A DNA stretch of 64,000 nucleotides from Paracoccus homiensis. Its GTDB lineage: Bacteria > Pseudomonadota > Alphaproteobacteria > Rhodobacterales > Rhodobacteraceae. Numbering within the stretch: the stretch's first letter is position 1; every line of letters starts with the position of its first letter. The translations under genes were made by a program, and so were the position numbers. Shown piece by piece: positions 22,089-30,495 of this stretch. The stretch is taken from NCBI RefSeq assembly GCF_900111675.1, contig NZ_FOHO01000002.1, forward strand, positions 310,001 through 374,000, written 5' to 3'. The notes under the pieces were generated by a model, which saw only the letters and a list, made by a program, of their open reading frames with translations, had not been told where the DNA came from and did no database searches.

Positions 22089-22654
22089 TACTGAATATTG
22101 AACACGGCCTGTTGCGTTTCCCCCGACGATCCCGGGATCGACAGGGTATGGCGCCCCGGAACAACGGCGATAAAGCTCATGGTGGCGGTGCCCGCATCGT
22201 CGAACTCAAAGCTGTGGACGCCCATGGGCCGGATCTCAATATCGTTGATCACGATTTCATTGACCCAGACGGCGCGGAAGAAATCGCCCCCCGACAAAGC
22301 CAGTTCCTGACTGCCGTCGGCATTGATGTCGATCCGGTAGTAGCCACCTGATTTCAGCGTGTATTCCCCGCCCGCAACCGGCTGTCCGGCGGCAAGGGTC
22401 AGCGGTGCCAGATCGCTGCGATTGTCGCGCGCCAGCAAGCCCGAGAAGCCGTAATCGAACTTGCCCTTGGCGTCATAGGTCGTGCTGGCCTCGCCGTCCG
22501 CCTCTTCTTCGTCATCATCATCATCGTCGTCATCCTCTTGGGCGGCCATATCGGCCTGCGCCTCGGATGCGGTGTCGTCATTTGCGCTGTCCTGTGCCAT
22601 GGCCGGACCGCCAAGTCCCGCCAGCATCATCAGTATCGCCAGAAATCGCGTCAT
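22088..22654 (-). CDS. Periplasmic protein with poly-acidic tract and EF-hand-like loop
   Basis: I chose the ATG at 22654 (MTRFLAIL) because GGGAGGG lies 6 bases upstream; in-frame codons at 22660 and 22669 overlap this site. A signal peptide ends at GPAMA. Residues 40-51 are E, eight D and three E, a very acidic tract just after the signal. Residues 109-120 read DINADGSQELAL, which fits the first positions of a DxNxDG calcium-type loop but lacks the usual acidic residue at position 12. The C-terminal half looks like a beta-rich domain. The family is known to me only by context (next to PQQ-linked ABC genes). Metal, possibly calcium or lanthanide, binding is a hypothesis. Confidence 0.75.
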   Translation of the reverse strand: MTRFLAILMMLAGLGGPAMAQDSANDDTASEAQADMAAQEDDDDDDDDEEEADGEASTTYDAKGKFDYGFSGLLARDNRSDLAPLTLAAGQPVAGGEYTLKSGGYYRIDINADGSQELALSGGDFFRAVWVNEIVINDIEIRPMGVHSFEFDDAGTATMSFIAVVPGRHTLSIPGSSGETQQAVFNIQ

Positions 22655-22677
22655 ATTCATCCCTCCCAAAGTTTCGA

Positions 22678-23640
22678 TCAGTCCGGCGCCACGACCACGC
22701 CCCAGGGCTGTTGGCCGACCTGCACCGATTTGATCACCTTTTCCGCCTCGACATCGATGACCGAGACGTCGTTCGAATTGCCGTTGGTGGTGAACAGCAT
22801 GGATTCATCCGGCGTGAAGCCCATCTGCCAGACACGCTGTCCGACCAGCAGGTAATCGCGAACCTCATCGGTTTCGCCATCAACAACGGCCACCCGGTTC
22901 GCCGGCCCCAGCGCGACGAACACCTTCTTGCCATCCGCGGTAACGCGCACGCCGACGGGCTGGATCGCCTCGGGCAGAACGCCGGGGATCTCGAATTCGA
23001 TCTTGTGGGTGATCTGCTGGCTGGCGGGGTCGATTACGCTGACCGTGCCGCCGATTTCCGAACTGACATACAGCTTTGATCCGTCATGGTTGTATTCGGC
23101 AAAACGCGGGCGCGAATCGACCAGGACATTCGCATAGATTTCAAAGCTTTCGCTGTCGATGAAATGCGCCATATTCGTCGTTTCCGAGGTGTTGATGACG
23201 GTCTTGCCATCCGGGCTGACGCCCATCCCCTCGGGTTCGACACCGACCGGAATCTCGGCCAGAACCTTGTGGGTTTCGGTGTCGACAACGGTGACAAGGT
23301 TGTCGTCCTCATTCGCGATGTACAGCGGGTTCCCCGACGGATGCAGCACGAACAGCTCGGGGTCCGGCCCCGACGGCAGGGTGTGGGTTTCCTCCATCGT
23401 CTGGGGATCGAACACCCGCACCAGATCATCATCCGAGGCGCAGACATACAGTTCGGACCCGTCCGGACTGATGGTGATGCCGCGCGGACGGTTTCCGGCG
23501 GGATAGGTGCCGATCACCTCCAGGGTTTCGCTGTCCAGCACGGTGACATCATTGCCCTTTTCATTGGTGACGAACACGCGGTTCGCCATCGCGGGCGCGG
23601 CGGCCAGGCACAGGGCGCAGGTCAGGATCGGCTTCATCAT
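22678..23640 (-). CDS. YncE-like beta-propeller protein of PQQ-dependent catabolism
   Basis: The secreted 320-aa protein has a signal peptide ending APAMA and then repeated blades of the form 'VLDSETLEVIGTYPAGNRP ... GITISPDGSELYV'. These repeat about seven times and end with NGNSNDVSVIDVEAEKV. This is the 40-residue repeat of the PQQ-dependent catabolism-associated beta-propeller family. It likely acts in the periplasm as a binding or assembly partner of the quinoprotein system, but its exact role is not established. It overlaps the binding-protein gene upstream by 4 bases. Confidence 0.9.
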   Translation of the reverse strand: MMKPILTCALCLAAAPAMANRVFVTNEKGNDVTVLDSETLEVIGTYPAGNRPRGITISPDGSELYVCASDDDLVRVFDPQTMEETHTLPSGPDPELFVLHPSGNPLYIANEDDNLVTVVDTETHKVLAEIPVGVEPEGMGVSPDGKTVINTSETTNMAHFIDSESFEIYANVLVDSRPRFAEYNHDGSKLYVSSEIGGTVSVIDPASQQITHKIEFEIPGVLPEAIQPVGVRVTADGKKVFVALGPANRVAVVDGETDEVRDYLLVGQRVWQMGFTPDESMLFTTNGNSNDVSVIDVEAEKVIKSVQVGQQPWGVVVAPD

Positions 23641-24836
23641 GGCGTTTCAAACTCGCATTCCGTTTCAGGGCGGTCGGTTCCCAGCGTGTCCAGCTGGCTG
23701 GTCTGATGCAGATATTGTTCCTGCGGACTGACCGAGATCATCAGCTGCCCGGTGGTCAAAAGGATCGGCTGGCGCAACTGATGATCCCAGTCGCGCATGG
23801 TCAGCTTCTGTCCCTTGAAACCGGCGACCTCGAAATCCTGCGACAGCATGAAATCCTTCAGCGTCTGCACGTCGCCGGACCCGGTGCGCGTCGCTGCCTC
23901 GCCGATCAGGCGCAGTGCTAGCCAGGTCTGATAATCCTCTTCGCGCATGGGGCGGTTGGCCAACGCCTCGAACCGGTTCTGAAACTGGCTTGCGCCCCAG
24001 GCCTCCATCGCGGGATGCCAGCTGCGCGGCACCAGCCCGGCCGAGCCTGCAACCGGCCGCGGTTCCCATGTCTGATAGGGCAGATAGGCGGCGAAGACGT
24101 CGGTTTCATCGGCAGCGACCACCACGTCGTGTTCGGCCGCCCGCTGGGTGAAAACCGGCATCTGCTTTTGCACTTGGACATGGCCCGAATCCGTGCGCCT
24201 TGCGCCGCCCGTATCCTCATAGACGCGCTCTTCGACGATCTTGGCGCCGAATTTCACGGCCGAGCGGCGCAGCGCGTCGGCGAAATCGGTATCGACGCCG
24301 TGACTGCCTTCGATCAGGAACCAGCGCGGCCAGTTCTTCCACATCAGGAATTGCGTCAGCCCGTCAGCCATCATCGCATGGCTGGGCGCGACATGGATCG
24401 TGTTCAGCCGGCAATCGGCACCGCGCAACCGGTCGCCGCGTGCCAGGGCATTCAGGATCAATGCGCGATCGCCCGCCCGATCAGCCAGATCCAGCGTCAT
24501 CTGATCGTCGGCCAGAACCACGACAAAGGCGATCCCGTCGGACAGCAGCCGATCCAGATCGGCCATCGCAGCGTCAGGCGTGGTCGCAACCTCGGTCGCG
24601 TCGAAATCCTGGCCCATGAAGCGGCCGGTGGTGTCGTTATCCTCGATCGCCAGCCGCGCGCCCGCGAAACCCAGATCGTCGGGCGGCAGATCCAGCCGCG
24701 AGATCGGTGGCAAACCTTCCCGGTCGACCCGCAGCACCGCCGCCGGTATCAGAACCGGATCGGCGGCGGTCTGTGCGACAATCGGGCTGGTCAGCGCAAC
24801 AAGGCCGACCATGGATGTCATGATTCCCTTGAACAT
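23637..24836 (-). CDS. ABC substrate-binding protein, PQQ-alcohol-dehydrogenase system
   Basis: The protein is a periplasmic binding protein of the Leu/Ile/Val-receptor type, about 400 aa, with a signal peptide ending SPIVAQ. Visible pieces include the N-lobe 'AIEDNDTTGRFMGQDF' and 'FVVVLADDQMTLDLAD', with a later LALRLIGEAATRTGSGD. The family is known as the PQQ-dependent alcohol dehydrogenase system substrate-binding protein. I chose the ATG at 24836 because GGGGAG lies 7 bases upstream and the signal peptide then starts properly; the longer frame to 24869 adds 11 atypical residues. It is the first gene of the minus-strand ABC operon, directly behind the conserved motif at 24926-24939. Confidence 0.88.
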   Translation of the reverse strand: MFKGIMTSMVGLVALTSPIVAQTAADPVLIPAAVLRVDREGLPPISRLDLPPDDLGFAGARLAIEDNDTTGRFMGQDFDATEVATTPDAAMADLDRLLSDGIAFVVVLADDQMTLDLADRAGDRALILNALARGDRLRGADCRLNTIHVAPSHAMMADGLTQFLMWKNWPRWFLIEGSHGVDTDFADALRRSAVKFGAKIVEERVYEDTGGARRTDSGHVQVQKQMPVFTQRAAEHDVVVAADETDVFAAYLPYQTWEPRPVAGSAGLVPRSWHPAMEAWGASQFQNRFEALANRPMREEDYQTWLALRLIGEAATRTGSGDVQTLKDFMLSQDFEVAGFKGQKLTMRDWDHQLRQPILLTTGQLMISVSPQEQYLHQTSQLDTLGTDRPETECEFETP

Positions 24837-24925
24837 TTCCGAACTCCCCCGGATATGTTCACCGCGCAATTCGATTCCGACAACCCGTTTATTCTTCCCG
24901 GTTTTCGTGGGAACTTTTGGCTAAT

Positions 24926-24939
24926 CCCTAGGTCTTATG
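24926..24939. promoter_or_regulatory. Motif shared with the xoxF promoter, in a divergent promoter region
   Basis: The plus strand reads CCCTAGGTCTTATG. A 20-base ungapped alignment with the xoxF upstream region (plus strand 30540-30559) matches at 14 positions, including 8 in a row (GTCTTATG). The site is about 90 bases upstream of the minus-strand binding-protein gene and 59 bases upstream of the plus-strand MxaD-like gene. Read on the minus strand it has the same orientation relative to its operon as the copy at xoxF. Confidence 0.45.
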
Positions 24940-24997
24940 GACGCGGGCGGCCCGGCGCGGGCATGGTGGTGGCAAAGGCTTTTGCGCGGGGGGAATG

Positions 24998-25555
24998 ATG
25001 AAATCAGCTTTGATCGGTGGGGTTCTGGGTCTTGGCATGATCCTGGCGGGGGCGGCCCATGCGCATGGACCGTCGCGCCAGAAGGTCCAGATAAGCGCGG
25101 TTCTGGACGCCACCCCCGAAGAGGTCTGGCAAGCCATCGGTAATTTCGACGACATGGGCTGGCACCCCGCCGTCGCGCGGACCGAGATCACGCCCGAAGG
25201 CGCCCCTGCCGACGTGCCTGACGAATCCACGCGCATTCTGCATCTGAAGGCGGAATCGGGCGATCCGACCATCACCGAACAGCTGATCGGCCTTAATCCC
25301 GACAAGATGATGTATAAATACATGATCACCGATGTCGCGGTCGAGGTTCTGCCGGTGACCAATTATTCCTCGACCTTGCAGGTGCGCGACAAGGACGGCA
25401 AGGCCGAGGTGATCTGGAAGGCGGGCTTCTATCGCGGCTTTCCAAACAACGATCCACCGGAAAACCTGAATGACGAGGCTGCCATCGCCGCCGTCACCGC
25501 CGTCTACGAGGCCGGGTTTCAGGGTCTGGTTCAGCAGTTCGGCAAGGCCGAATAG
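24998..25555 (+). CDS. SRPBCC-family periplasmic protein, MxaD-like
   Basis: The secreted protein has a signal peptide ending GAAHA followed by an SRPBCC (START-like) fold: AVLDATPEEVWQAIGNFDDM, then HPAVARTEI and a C-terminal long helix AAVTAVYEAGFQGLVQQFG. Proteins of this type next to methanol dehydrogenase genes are called MxaD and are thought to help electron transfer between the dehydrogenase and its cytochrome. ATG at 24998 fits the GGGGGG box slightly better than the in-frame ATG at 24995. It is one of only two plus-strand genes inside the methanol block and is read with the downstream propeller gene. Confidence 0.82.
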   Translation: MKSALIGGVLGLGMILAGAAHAHGPSRQKVQISAVLDATPEEVWQAIGNFDDMGWHPAVARTEITPEGAPADVPDESTRILHLKAESGDPTITEQLIGLNPDKMMYKYMITDVAVEVLPVTNYSSTLQVRDKDGKAEVIWKAGFYRGFPNNDPPENLNDEAAIAAVTAVYEAGFQGLVQQFGKAE

Positions 25556-25560
25556 CTCGG

Positions 25561-26499
25561 ATGCGCCTGACCGTTCTGGCGCTGATCGCCGGGCTTCTGC
25601 CCGGTGCGGCCCCGGCACGGGATCTGGGCTTTGTCACCTCGCAGAACGGGAATGCGGTCAGCGTCATCGACCTTGAAACGGCGGGCATCATGGCGACGGT
25701 CCCCCTGCCCGGCGCGCCCGCGCCCGTCGCCTATGACGCGGCAGCGGATCGTGCCTATGTGATTGCCGCCGATACTGGCCGTCTCTGGGTCCTGGACAGT
25801 GCCGGGCAGATCCTGAAGCAGCGCGACCTGGGTCAGGGCGCCTTCGGGCTGGCAACGGGGCCGCAGGGCGCGGTCTATGTGGCCGACTGGTTCAGGGGGC
25901 GCCTGTCACGGCTTGGGCCGGATCTGCAACCGGTCTGGCAATCCGATACCGGAGCCGCGCCCGCAGGCGTCGCCGTCGATCAGGCTGGCGATCTGATCGC
26001 CGTGGCCGAACGCGACGACAACAGCATCGCCATTTTTCGCGCCGTTGACGGCCAGCTGTTGCATCGCGTGGCCACCGCGGGTGACCATCCCTTCGCGGTC
26101 ACCTTTCACGCAGGCGTTCTGTACAGCGCCGATGTTCAAAGCGACCTGTTGTCGGTGATCGATCCGGTTGCCGGGCGACTGATCGCGCAGATCGCCACGG
26201 GCAGCCATCCTTACGGCATCGCCTTCGCGGGCGGGCGCGGCTTTGTCACCAACCAATATGCCGGCAGCGTGACGATCTTCGATCCGGCCACGCGGACCGT
26301 CCTGACAGAACGTCCGGTCGGCGATTATCCCGAGGGCATCGCCCCCCTGCCCGACGGCAGCGGCGTGATCGTGGCGAACTGGGATTCCGATACTGCCGTC
26401 ATTCTGGACGCAGGCAGCCTGTCCATCCGCGCGCAGATCGACCTGCCGCCCGGCCCGCGCGCCTTCGGTATGTTTACGGGTCGACAGGCTGGGCCGTGA
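25561..26499 (+). CDS. Secreted YncE-like beta-propeller protein, second copy
   Basis: The 312-aa protein has a short signal peptide and then repeats such as FVTSQNGNAVSVIDLETAGI and GDLIAVAERDDNSIAIFRAVDG, the YncE-type propeller pattern. It is related in design to the propeller at 22678-23640 but not a close duplicate. It starts 5 bases after the MxaD-like gene. Its 3' end overlaps the convergent CXXXCW gene by 26 bases, so the two transcripts would be complementary there. A periplasmic role in the quinoprotein system is inferred from context. Confidence 0.85.
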   Translation: MRLTVLALIAGLLPGAAPARDLGFVTSQNGNAVSVIDLETAGIMATVPLPGAPAPVAYDAAADRAYVIAADTGRLWVLDSAGQILKQRDLGQGAFGLATGPQGAVYVADWFRGRLSRLGPDLQPVWQSDTGAAPAGVAVDQAGDLIAVAERDDNSIAIFRAVDGQLLHRVATAGDHPFAVTFHAGVLYSADVQSDLLSVIDPVAGRLIAQIATGSHPYGIAFAGGRGFVTNQYAGSVTIFDPATRTVLTERPVGDYPEGIAPLPDGSGVIVANWDSDTAVILDAGSLSIRAQIDLPPGPRAFGMFTGRQAGP

Positions 26500-27007
26500 C
26501 CAGATCCCGGCCCAACGCGGTTTCCCAGCCATCGGTGCCCTGCGGATACCAGTGCACCGCCTGATATCCCAGCCCGACCGCGCGCTTGGCGGCGTTCCAG
26601 CTCATCCAGCAATCGGCACGGCAGAAAATCACCAGCGGCGCGGATTTGTCGTTGCCGGTCGCCTTGGATAGTCCGTTTTCCAGACGGCTCTGTTCGGCCG
26701 GGGCAAGGTCCTGATAGCCGGTATCCCACAGCCATAGGGCGCCCGGAATGGTCATGTGCTGCGGTTCGCGCCAGACCGTGTCCTTGGGCAGATCATCGGG
26801 GCGGCGCTTGCGCGGCAGCACATCAAGAAAAGCCGCGCCCTGATCATGCAGGGCAAGCGCCTGCTCAGGGCTGACGACCTGCGCACCGGCCAGCGTGTCG
26901 GGAACGGGGGCGCGGTATGGTTCACCCCGGAAACCTTCAGGCTCGGCGACCTGGGCGGCGACACCCCCGGCACAGGCCAGCCAGATGGCGGCGGCAAAGC
27001 GGATCAT
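26474..27007 (-). CDS. PQQ-catabolism-associated CXXXCW-motif protein (rhodanese-like)
   Basis: The secreted 177-aa protein has a signal peptide ending GGVAAQ and a rhodanese-like fold. Its key feature is CRADCW at residues 129-134, the CXXXCW motif of a family found beside PQQ-dependent alcohol oxidation genes and suspected to bind a redox cofactor. It starts with ATGA overlap on the xoxJ stop, so xoxF, the cytochrome gene, xoxJ and this gene form a consecutive series. The 26-base tail-to-tail overlap with the propeller gene is unusual. Confidence 0.88.
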   Translation of the reverse strand: MIRFAAAIWLACAGGVAAQVAEPEGFRGEPYRAPVPDTLAGAQVVSPEQALALHDQGAAFLDVLPRKRRPDDLPKDTVWREPQHMTIPGALWLWDTGYQDLAPAEQSRLENGLSKATGNDKSAPLVIFCRADCWMSWNAAKRAVGLGYQAVHWYPQGTDGWETALGRDLVTAQPVDP

Positions 27008-27810
27008 GGCAACATCTCCTTCCCGTAATCATCGACAAGGGGCACACCCGCCTGTCGCAACGTGGCGTGGATTTCGTCCTGATGGCGGCGGATCAGGCTG
27101 TTCAGCTGCCGCTTCCATTCCTGTTCGCCAGGCCGGACGCCCATGGTGATGCGGTAGAACATCCTGGGCCCGGACGTTTCCTTCAGTAGCGGCGTGAACT
27201 GCAGATCCGGATCATCCTTGATGCGCGGCCCGATCAGCGGGCCCCACAGCACCGCCGCATCCAGCGACCCGTCGCGCAACCCGGCCAGAAACCCGCCCAG
27301 CGGATCCTTGACCCGCCGGTCGACGAACAGATCGGCGCCGCGCATGTCCTTGGCCAGCCCGGCCCGCGCCATCACAGTCGCGGGCGGCGTTCCGGCCACG
27401 ACCCCGACGGGATGGCCCCGCAACGCCGGGTCGGCCAGATGGTCTACCCCCGCCAGGGGCCCGTCGCGGCGGGTCACGAGTCCATAGACCGAGGTGTAGT
27501 AGTGGTTGGTGTTCTGCACCAACTCGTCCCCCTGAGCATAACCCATCACCACATCGCAGGTGCCTGCCCGCAAGGTCTTGGTAATGAACCCCATTCCCGA
27601 CGGAAACCAGCTATAGCTGACCGGCAGATCAAGCCATTCCCCGAATTGCTGCGCTAGCAGGTTCTCAAATCCGCTGCCGTCATCGGAGGACATGGGCAGA
27701 TTGGCCGGGTCGGCGCAGACGCGGAACTGCGTCGTGGAACGCAGATCCGCGACCTGCGCCTGTGCCGCACCGGCCCCCAGAAGCATCGCTGTCAGAACAA
27801 GCCCGCGCAT
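27004..27810 (-). CDS. xoxJ: XoxJ, periplasmic binding protein of the methanol dehydrogenase system
   Basis: XoxJ/MoxJ is a solute-binding-protein-like partner of PQQ methanol dehydrogenase, needed for its maturation or activation. The protein has a signal peptide ending GAAQAQ, then FRVCADPANLPMSSDDGSGF, a hallmark of the quinoprotein-associated family, and MGYAQGDELVQNTNHYYTS. Length is about 268 aa. I chose the ATG at 27810, one base after the cytochrome gene stop, because it gives a clean signal peptide. The longer frame extends 47 residues into the cytochrome gene. It overlaps the CXXXCW gene by 4 bases. Confidence 0.92.
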   Translation of the reverse strand: MRGLVLTAMLLGAGAAQAQVADLRSTTQFRVCADPANLPMSSDDGSGFENLLAQQFGEWLDLPVSYSWFPSGMGFITKTLRAGTCDVVMGYAQGDELVQNTNHYYTSVYGLVTRRDGPLAGVDHLADPALRGHPVGVVAGTPPATVMARAGLAKDMRGADLFVDRRVKDPLGGFLAGLRDGSLDAAVLWGPLIGPRIKDDPDLQFTPLLKETSGPRMFYRITMGVRPGEQEWKRQLNSLIRRHQDEIHATLRQAGVPLVDDYGKEMLP

Positions 27811-27811
27811 G

Positions 27812-28465
27812 TCACATCGACATGCAGGAATCTTCCTGCGCGGCGAATTCGTCGGTTTTCGGACCCTTCTTCGCCGGGCGACCGCGCGGCAATTCATCGA
27901 CCCCACGAGCCAGCAGATAGGCATAGATGTCGTCGATATAGCACCAGACATTCTTGTTGGTGCCGAAGGCGGGCATCACCTGATTCTGGGCCGAGTTGAC
28001 CTCTTGCTTGCCCGAGGCGACGACCTGCATGAAATCGTAATAATCCATCCGCAGAACCGAATCCTTCAGCGCGGGGGCATAGGTCGACCCCTCGCCATCG
28101 GGGCCGTGACAGACATGGCATTCCGCCGAATAGCGGCGGAACCCGTTGAAGGTCGCGAAATCGACGGTGCCGTCCTCTTCGATCTTGAAGGTGGGGATGT
28201 CGTCGGCGTTATACCAGCGACCATTCTCGGTATAATCGGGGGTGATATCCATACCGTTGGGCAAGGTGGTCTGCCCCTCGGCCATGTCGACCGGCGCGTC
28301 ATTTCCACCTTCCTGGGTGTCGGCGGGGGCACTGTCGCCACCACCGGATACGGCAGCCGCGGCGCCTGCGCCTGCCTCGGCGGGGGGTGTCTCGGACTGC
28401 GCGAAGGCCGGAACGGCCAGCGACGCGCCAAGGACCAGCGCCGTGAGGCTGGTAATGGCTTTCAT
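27812..28465 (-). CDS. cycB: c-type cytochrome of methanol oxidation (cytochrome c-553i-like, CycB/XoxG)
   Basis: The secreted cytochrome (signal ends PAFAQ) has one haem-binding site CHVCH (C116, C119, H120) and a likely distal Met ligand in NQVMPAFGTN (M164). There are four cysteines in all, the two extra ones in WCYIDD and DSCMSM. A four-cysteine pattern marks the methanol metabolism-related c-type cytochrome family, and in Paracoccus denitrificans the corresponding gene encodes cytochrome c-553i. It is the probable electron acceptor for XoxF. A low-complexity Ala/Gly/Asp-rich stretch lies between signal and haem domain. A hairpin separates it from xoxF. Confidence 0.9.
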   Translation of the reverse strand: MKAITSLTALVLGASLAVPAFAQSETPPAEAGAGAAAAVSGGGDSAPADTQEGGNDAPVDMAEGQTTLPNGMDITPDYTENGRWYNADDIPTFKIEEDGTVDFATFNGFRRYSAECHVCHGPDGEGSTYAPALKDSVLRMDYYDFMQVVASGKQEVNSAQNQVMPAFGTNKNVWCYIDDIYAYLLARGVDELPRGRPAKKGPKTDEFAAQEDSCMSM

Positions 28466-28511
28466 TCCAAATCTCCTCCTGTTGGAAACTGCCTGCTCTC
28501 CTCAGACAGAA

Positions 28512-28536
28512 CCGCCCCAGTCTAGTGCTGGGGCGG
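28512..28536 (-). terminator. Hairpin between xoxF and the cytochrome gene
   Basis: CCGCCCCAG and CTGGGGCGG form a perfect 9-bp stem with a 7-base loop in the 111-base gap. On the minus strand it is followed by TTCTGTCTG, a partial T-run. It may act as an attenuating terminator or 3' mRNA stabiliser, giving more xoxF than cytochrome transcript. Confidence 0.6.
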
Positions 28537-28576
28537 CCCTTTCACAGATCAACTTGAGTTGTGCGAAACCAAAGTA

Positions 28577-30430
28577 TTAGCCGCTGGTGCCTTCACCTTC
28601 GGCGGCTTCGGCCGGCGCGGCGGCCATATCGCCGGGAAGTTCGAACACCGTCAGCTGACCGCCAAGTTCGGTATAGTCGCTTAGTGCGGCATAGCCGCCC
28701 ACGGCACCCAGACCGTCATTGGGATTGGTCAGACCCGCCGCCAGACCGATCCCGGCCCAGCCTCCGACGCCCGACAGCACGCCGATATACTGCTTGCCGT
28801 TGGCCTCGTAGGTCATGACATTGCCGATGATCCCCGAGGGGGTCTTGAAGCTGTAAAGCTCGTCCCCGGTTTCGGCATCCACCGCCTTCAGATAGCCTTC
28901 CAGCGTGCCGTAGAACACGATGCCGCCCTTGGTCGCCAGGGCGCCGGACCAGACCGAGAACTGTTCAGGCAGCGACCACTTGATCTCGCCCGCGACATTG
29001 TCCCAGGCGATGAAGTTGCCCATGCCGCCATGACTGTCGGGGGCCGGATACATGGCCAGCGTCGCGCCGACATAGGGCTGACCGGCGGTATAGGCCACGC
29101 GGAACGGTTCGTAATCCATGCAGACATGGTTGGTCGGCACGTAGAACAGACCGGTATCGGGCGAATAGGCCGCCGGCTGCTGGTCCTTCGAGCCAAGGGC
29201 CGCCGGACAGATCCCGGTCGAGTTCACATCCTCGCCGTTCTGTTCGGTCGAGTAATCGGCCACGACCTGCGGGCGCCCATATTGGTCGGATTCGGGATCC
29301 ATGACGACTTCAGTCGCCCAGTTGACCGCCGGATCGAACTTTTCAGCCACCAGCAACTCGCCGGTTTCGCGGTCCAGCGTATAGCCAAAGCCGTTGCGGT
29401 CGAAATGGGTCAGCAGCTTGCGCTGTTCGCCATCGACCTCTTGATCGGTCAGGATCATTTCGTTGACGCCGTCATAGTCCCATTCGTCATGCGGCGTCAT
29501 CTGGTAGAACCACTTCGCCATGCCGGTATCGGCATCGCGGGCCATGATGGTCATCGACCAGCGGTTGTCGCCCGGACGCTGCGACGGGTTCCAGGTCGAG
29601 GGGTTGCCGGTGCCATAATAGACCAGGTTCAGGTCCGGATCATAGGAATACCAGCCCCAGGTCGTGCCGCCGCCGATCTTCCACTGATCGCCTTCCCAAC
29701 TGTTCAGGCTGCTGTCGGCGCCGATGGGCTTGCCCAGATGCATGGTGTTTTCGGGATCGACCAGCATCTCTTCGTCGGGGCCGGTCGAATAGGCTTTCCA
29801 GGCTTCGCTGCCGTCGGACAGGTTATAGGCGGTCACCCGGCCACGTACGCCGTATTCACCACCCGATACGCCGACGATCACCTTGTCCTTGACCGGCAGA
29901 ACCGTGGCGGTGTTGGTTTCACCGATCGCCGGGTCGCCGGTCACGACCTTCCATTTTTCCTCGCCGGTCTTGGCGTCCAGCGCCACCAGCGTCGTATCGG
30001 CCTGATGCAGCAGGATCATGCCGTCGGCATAGGCCACACCGCGGTTGACCGTGTCGCAGCACATGACCGCGATTACATCGGGGTTCTGCTGCGGCTCATA
30101 GCGCCACATGATCTTGCCGTCATTGGCCAGATCCAGCGCAAAGACCTTGTTGGGGAACGGCGTGTGAACATACATCACGTTGTCGATGACAAGCGGGCTG
30201 CCCTCGTGGCCGCGCAGAACCCCGGTCGAGAATGACCAGGACACGCGCAGATCGCCGACATTTTCCTTGTTGATCTGGTCAAGCTGCGAATAACGGGTAT
30301 TGGCATAATCGCCGGTCTGGATCGCCCATTGCTGCGGGTTCGAGATGGCCTCGGTCACGCTTTCATTGGCATGGGCGCCGACGCCCGACAGAATCAGCGC
30401 GGCTGCCGCACTGTTCAGTAGATGTTTCAT
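28577..30430 (-). CDS. xoxF: XoxF, PQQ-dependent lanthanide-type methanol dehydrogenase
   Basis: XoxF oxidises methanol to formaldehyde (or formate) in the periplasm using PQQ and a lanthanide. The 617-aa protein has a signal peptide ending GVGAHA, the PQQ-contacting vicinal disulfide CC at 124-125 (AVMCCD), and metal ligands E192 and N276. [12 protein letters not shown] gives D318 and D320; the second Asp is the extra residue that separates XoxF from calcium-type MxaF, which has Ala there. Propeller 'W-motif' repeats run throughout. It is preceded by GGAGGAG 7 bases before the ATG and by a strong candidate promoter (30496-30576). No mxaF or mxaI is in the window. Confidence 0.97.
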   Translation of the reverse strand: MKHLLNSAAAALILSGVGAHANESVTEAISNPQQWAIQTGDYANTRYSQLDQINKENVGDLRVSWSFSTGVLRGHEGSPLVIDNVMYVHTPFPNKVFALDLANDGKIMWRYEPQQNPDVIAVMCCDTVNRGVAYADGMILLHQADTTLVALDAKTGEEKWKVVTGDPAIGETNTATVLPVKDKVIVGVSGGEYGVRGRVTAYNLSDGSEAWKAYSTGPDEEMLVDPENTMHLGKPIGADSSLNSWEGDQWKIGGGTTWGWYSYDPDLNLVYYGTGNPSTWNPSQRPGDNRWSMTIMARDADTGMAKWFYQMTPHDEWDYDGVNEMILTDQEVDGEQRKLLTHFDRNGFGYTLDRETGELLVAEKFDPAVNWATEVVMDPESDQYGRPQVVADYSTEQNGEDVNSTGICPAALGSKDQQPAAYSPDTGLFYVPTNHVCMDYEPFRVAYTAGQPYVGATLAMYPAPDSHGGMGNFIAWDNVAGEIKWSLPEQFSVWSGALATKGGIVFYGTLEGYLKAVDAETGDELYSFKTPSGIIGNVMTYEANGKQYIGVLSGVGGWAGIGLAAGLTNPNDGLGAVGGYAALSDYTELGGQLTVFELPGDMAAAPAEAAEGEGTSG

Positions 30431-30495
30431 GGATGTGCTCCTCCGCTGTTGGTCCGGCGTCGCGGCGTTTCCTCCCCCCGCAGCGGACCTTCATC

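Noticed and set aside
24867..24884. TTCGATTCC sequence resembling a tRNA T-loop
   Set aside because: No matching acceptor stem, anticodon arm or D-arm can be drawn within about 75 bases on either side.
24910..24936. GGAAC upstream of the MxaD-like gene as an EcfG promoter
   Set aside because: At the 16- or 17-base spacing the downstream element reads GGTC or GTCT, not CGTT.
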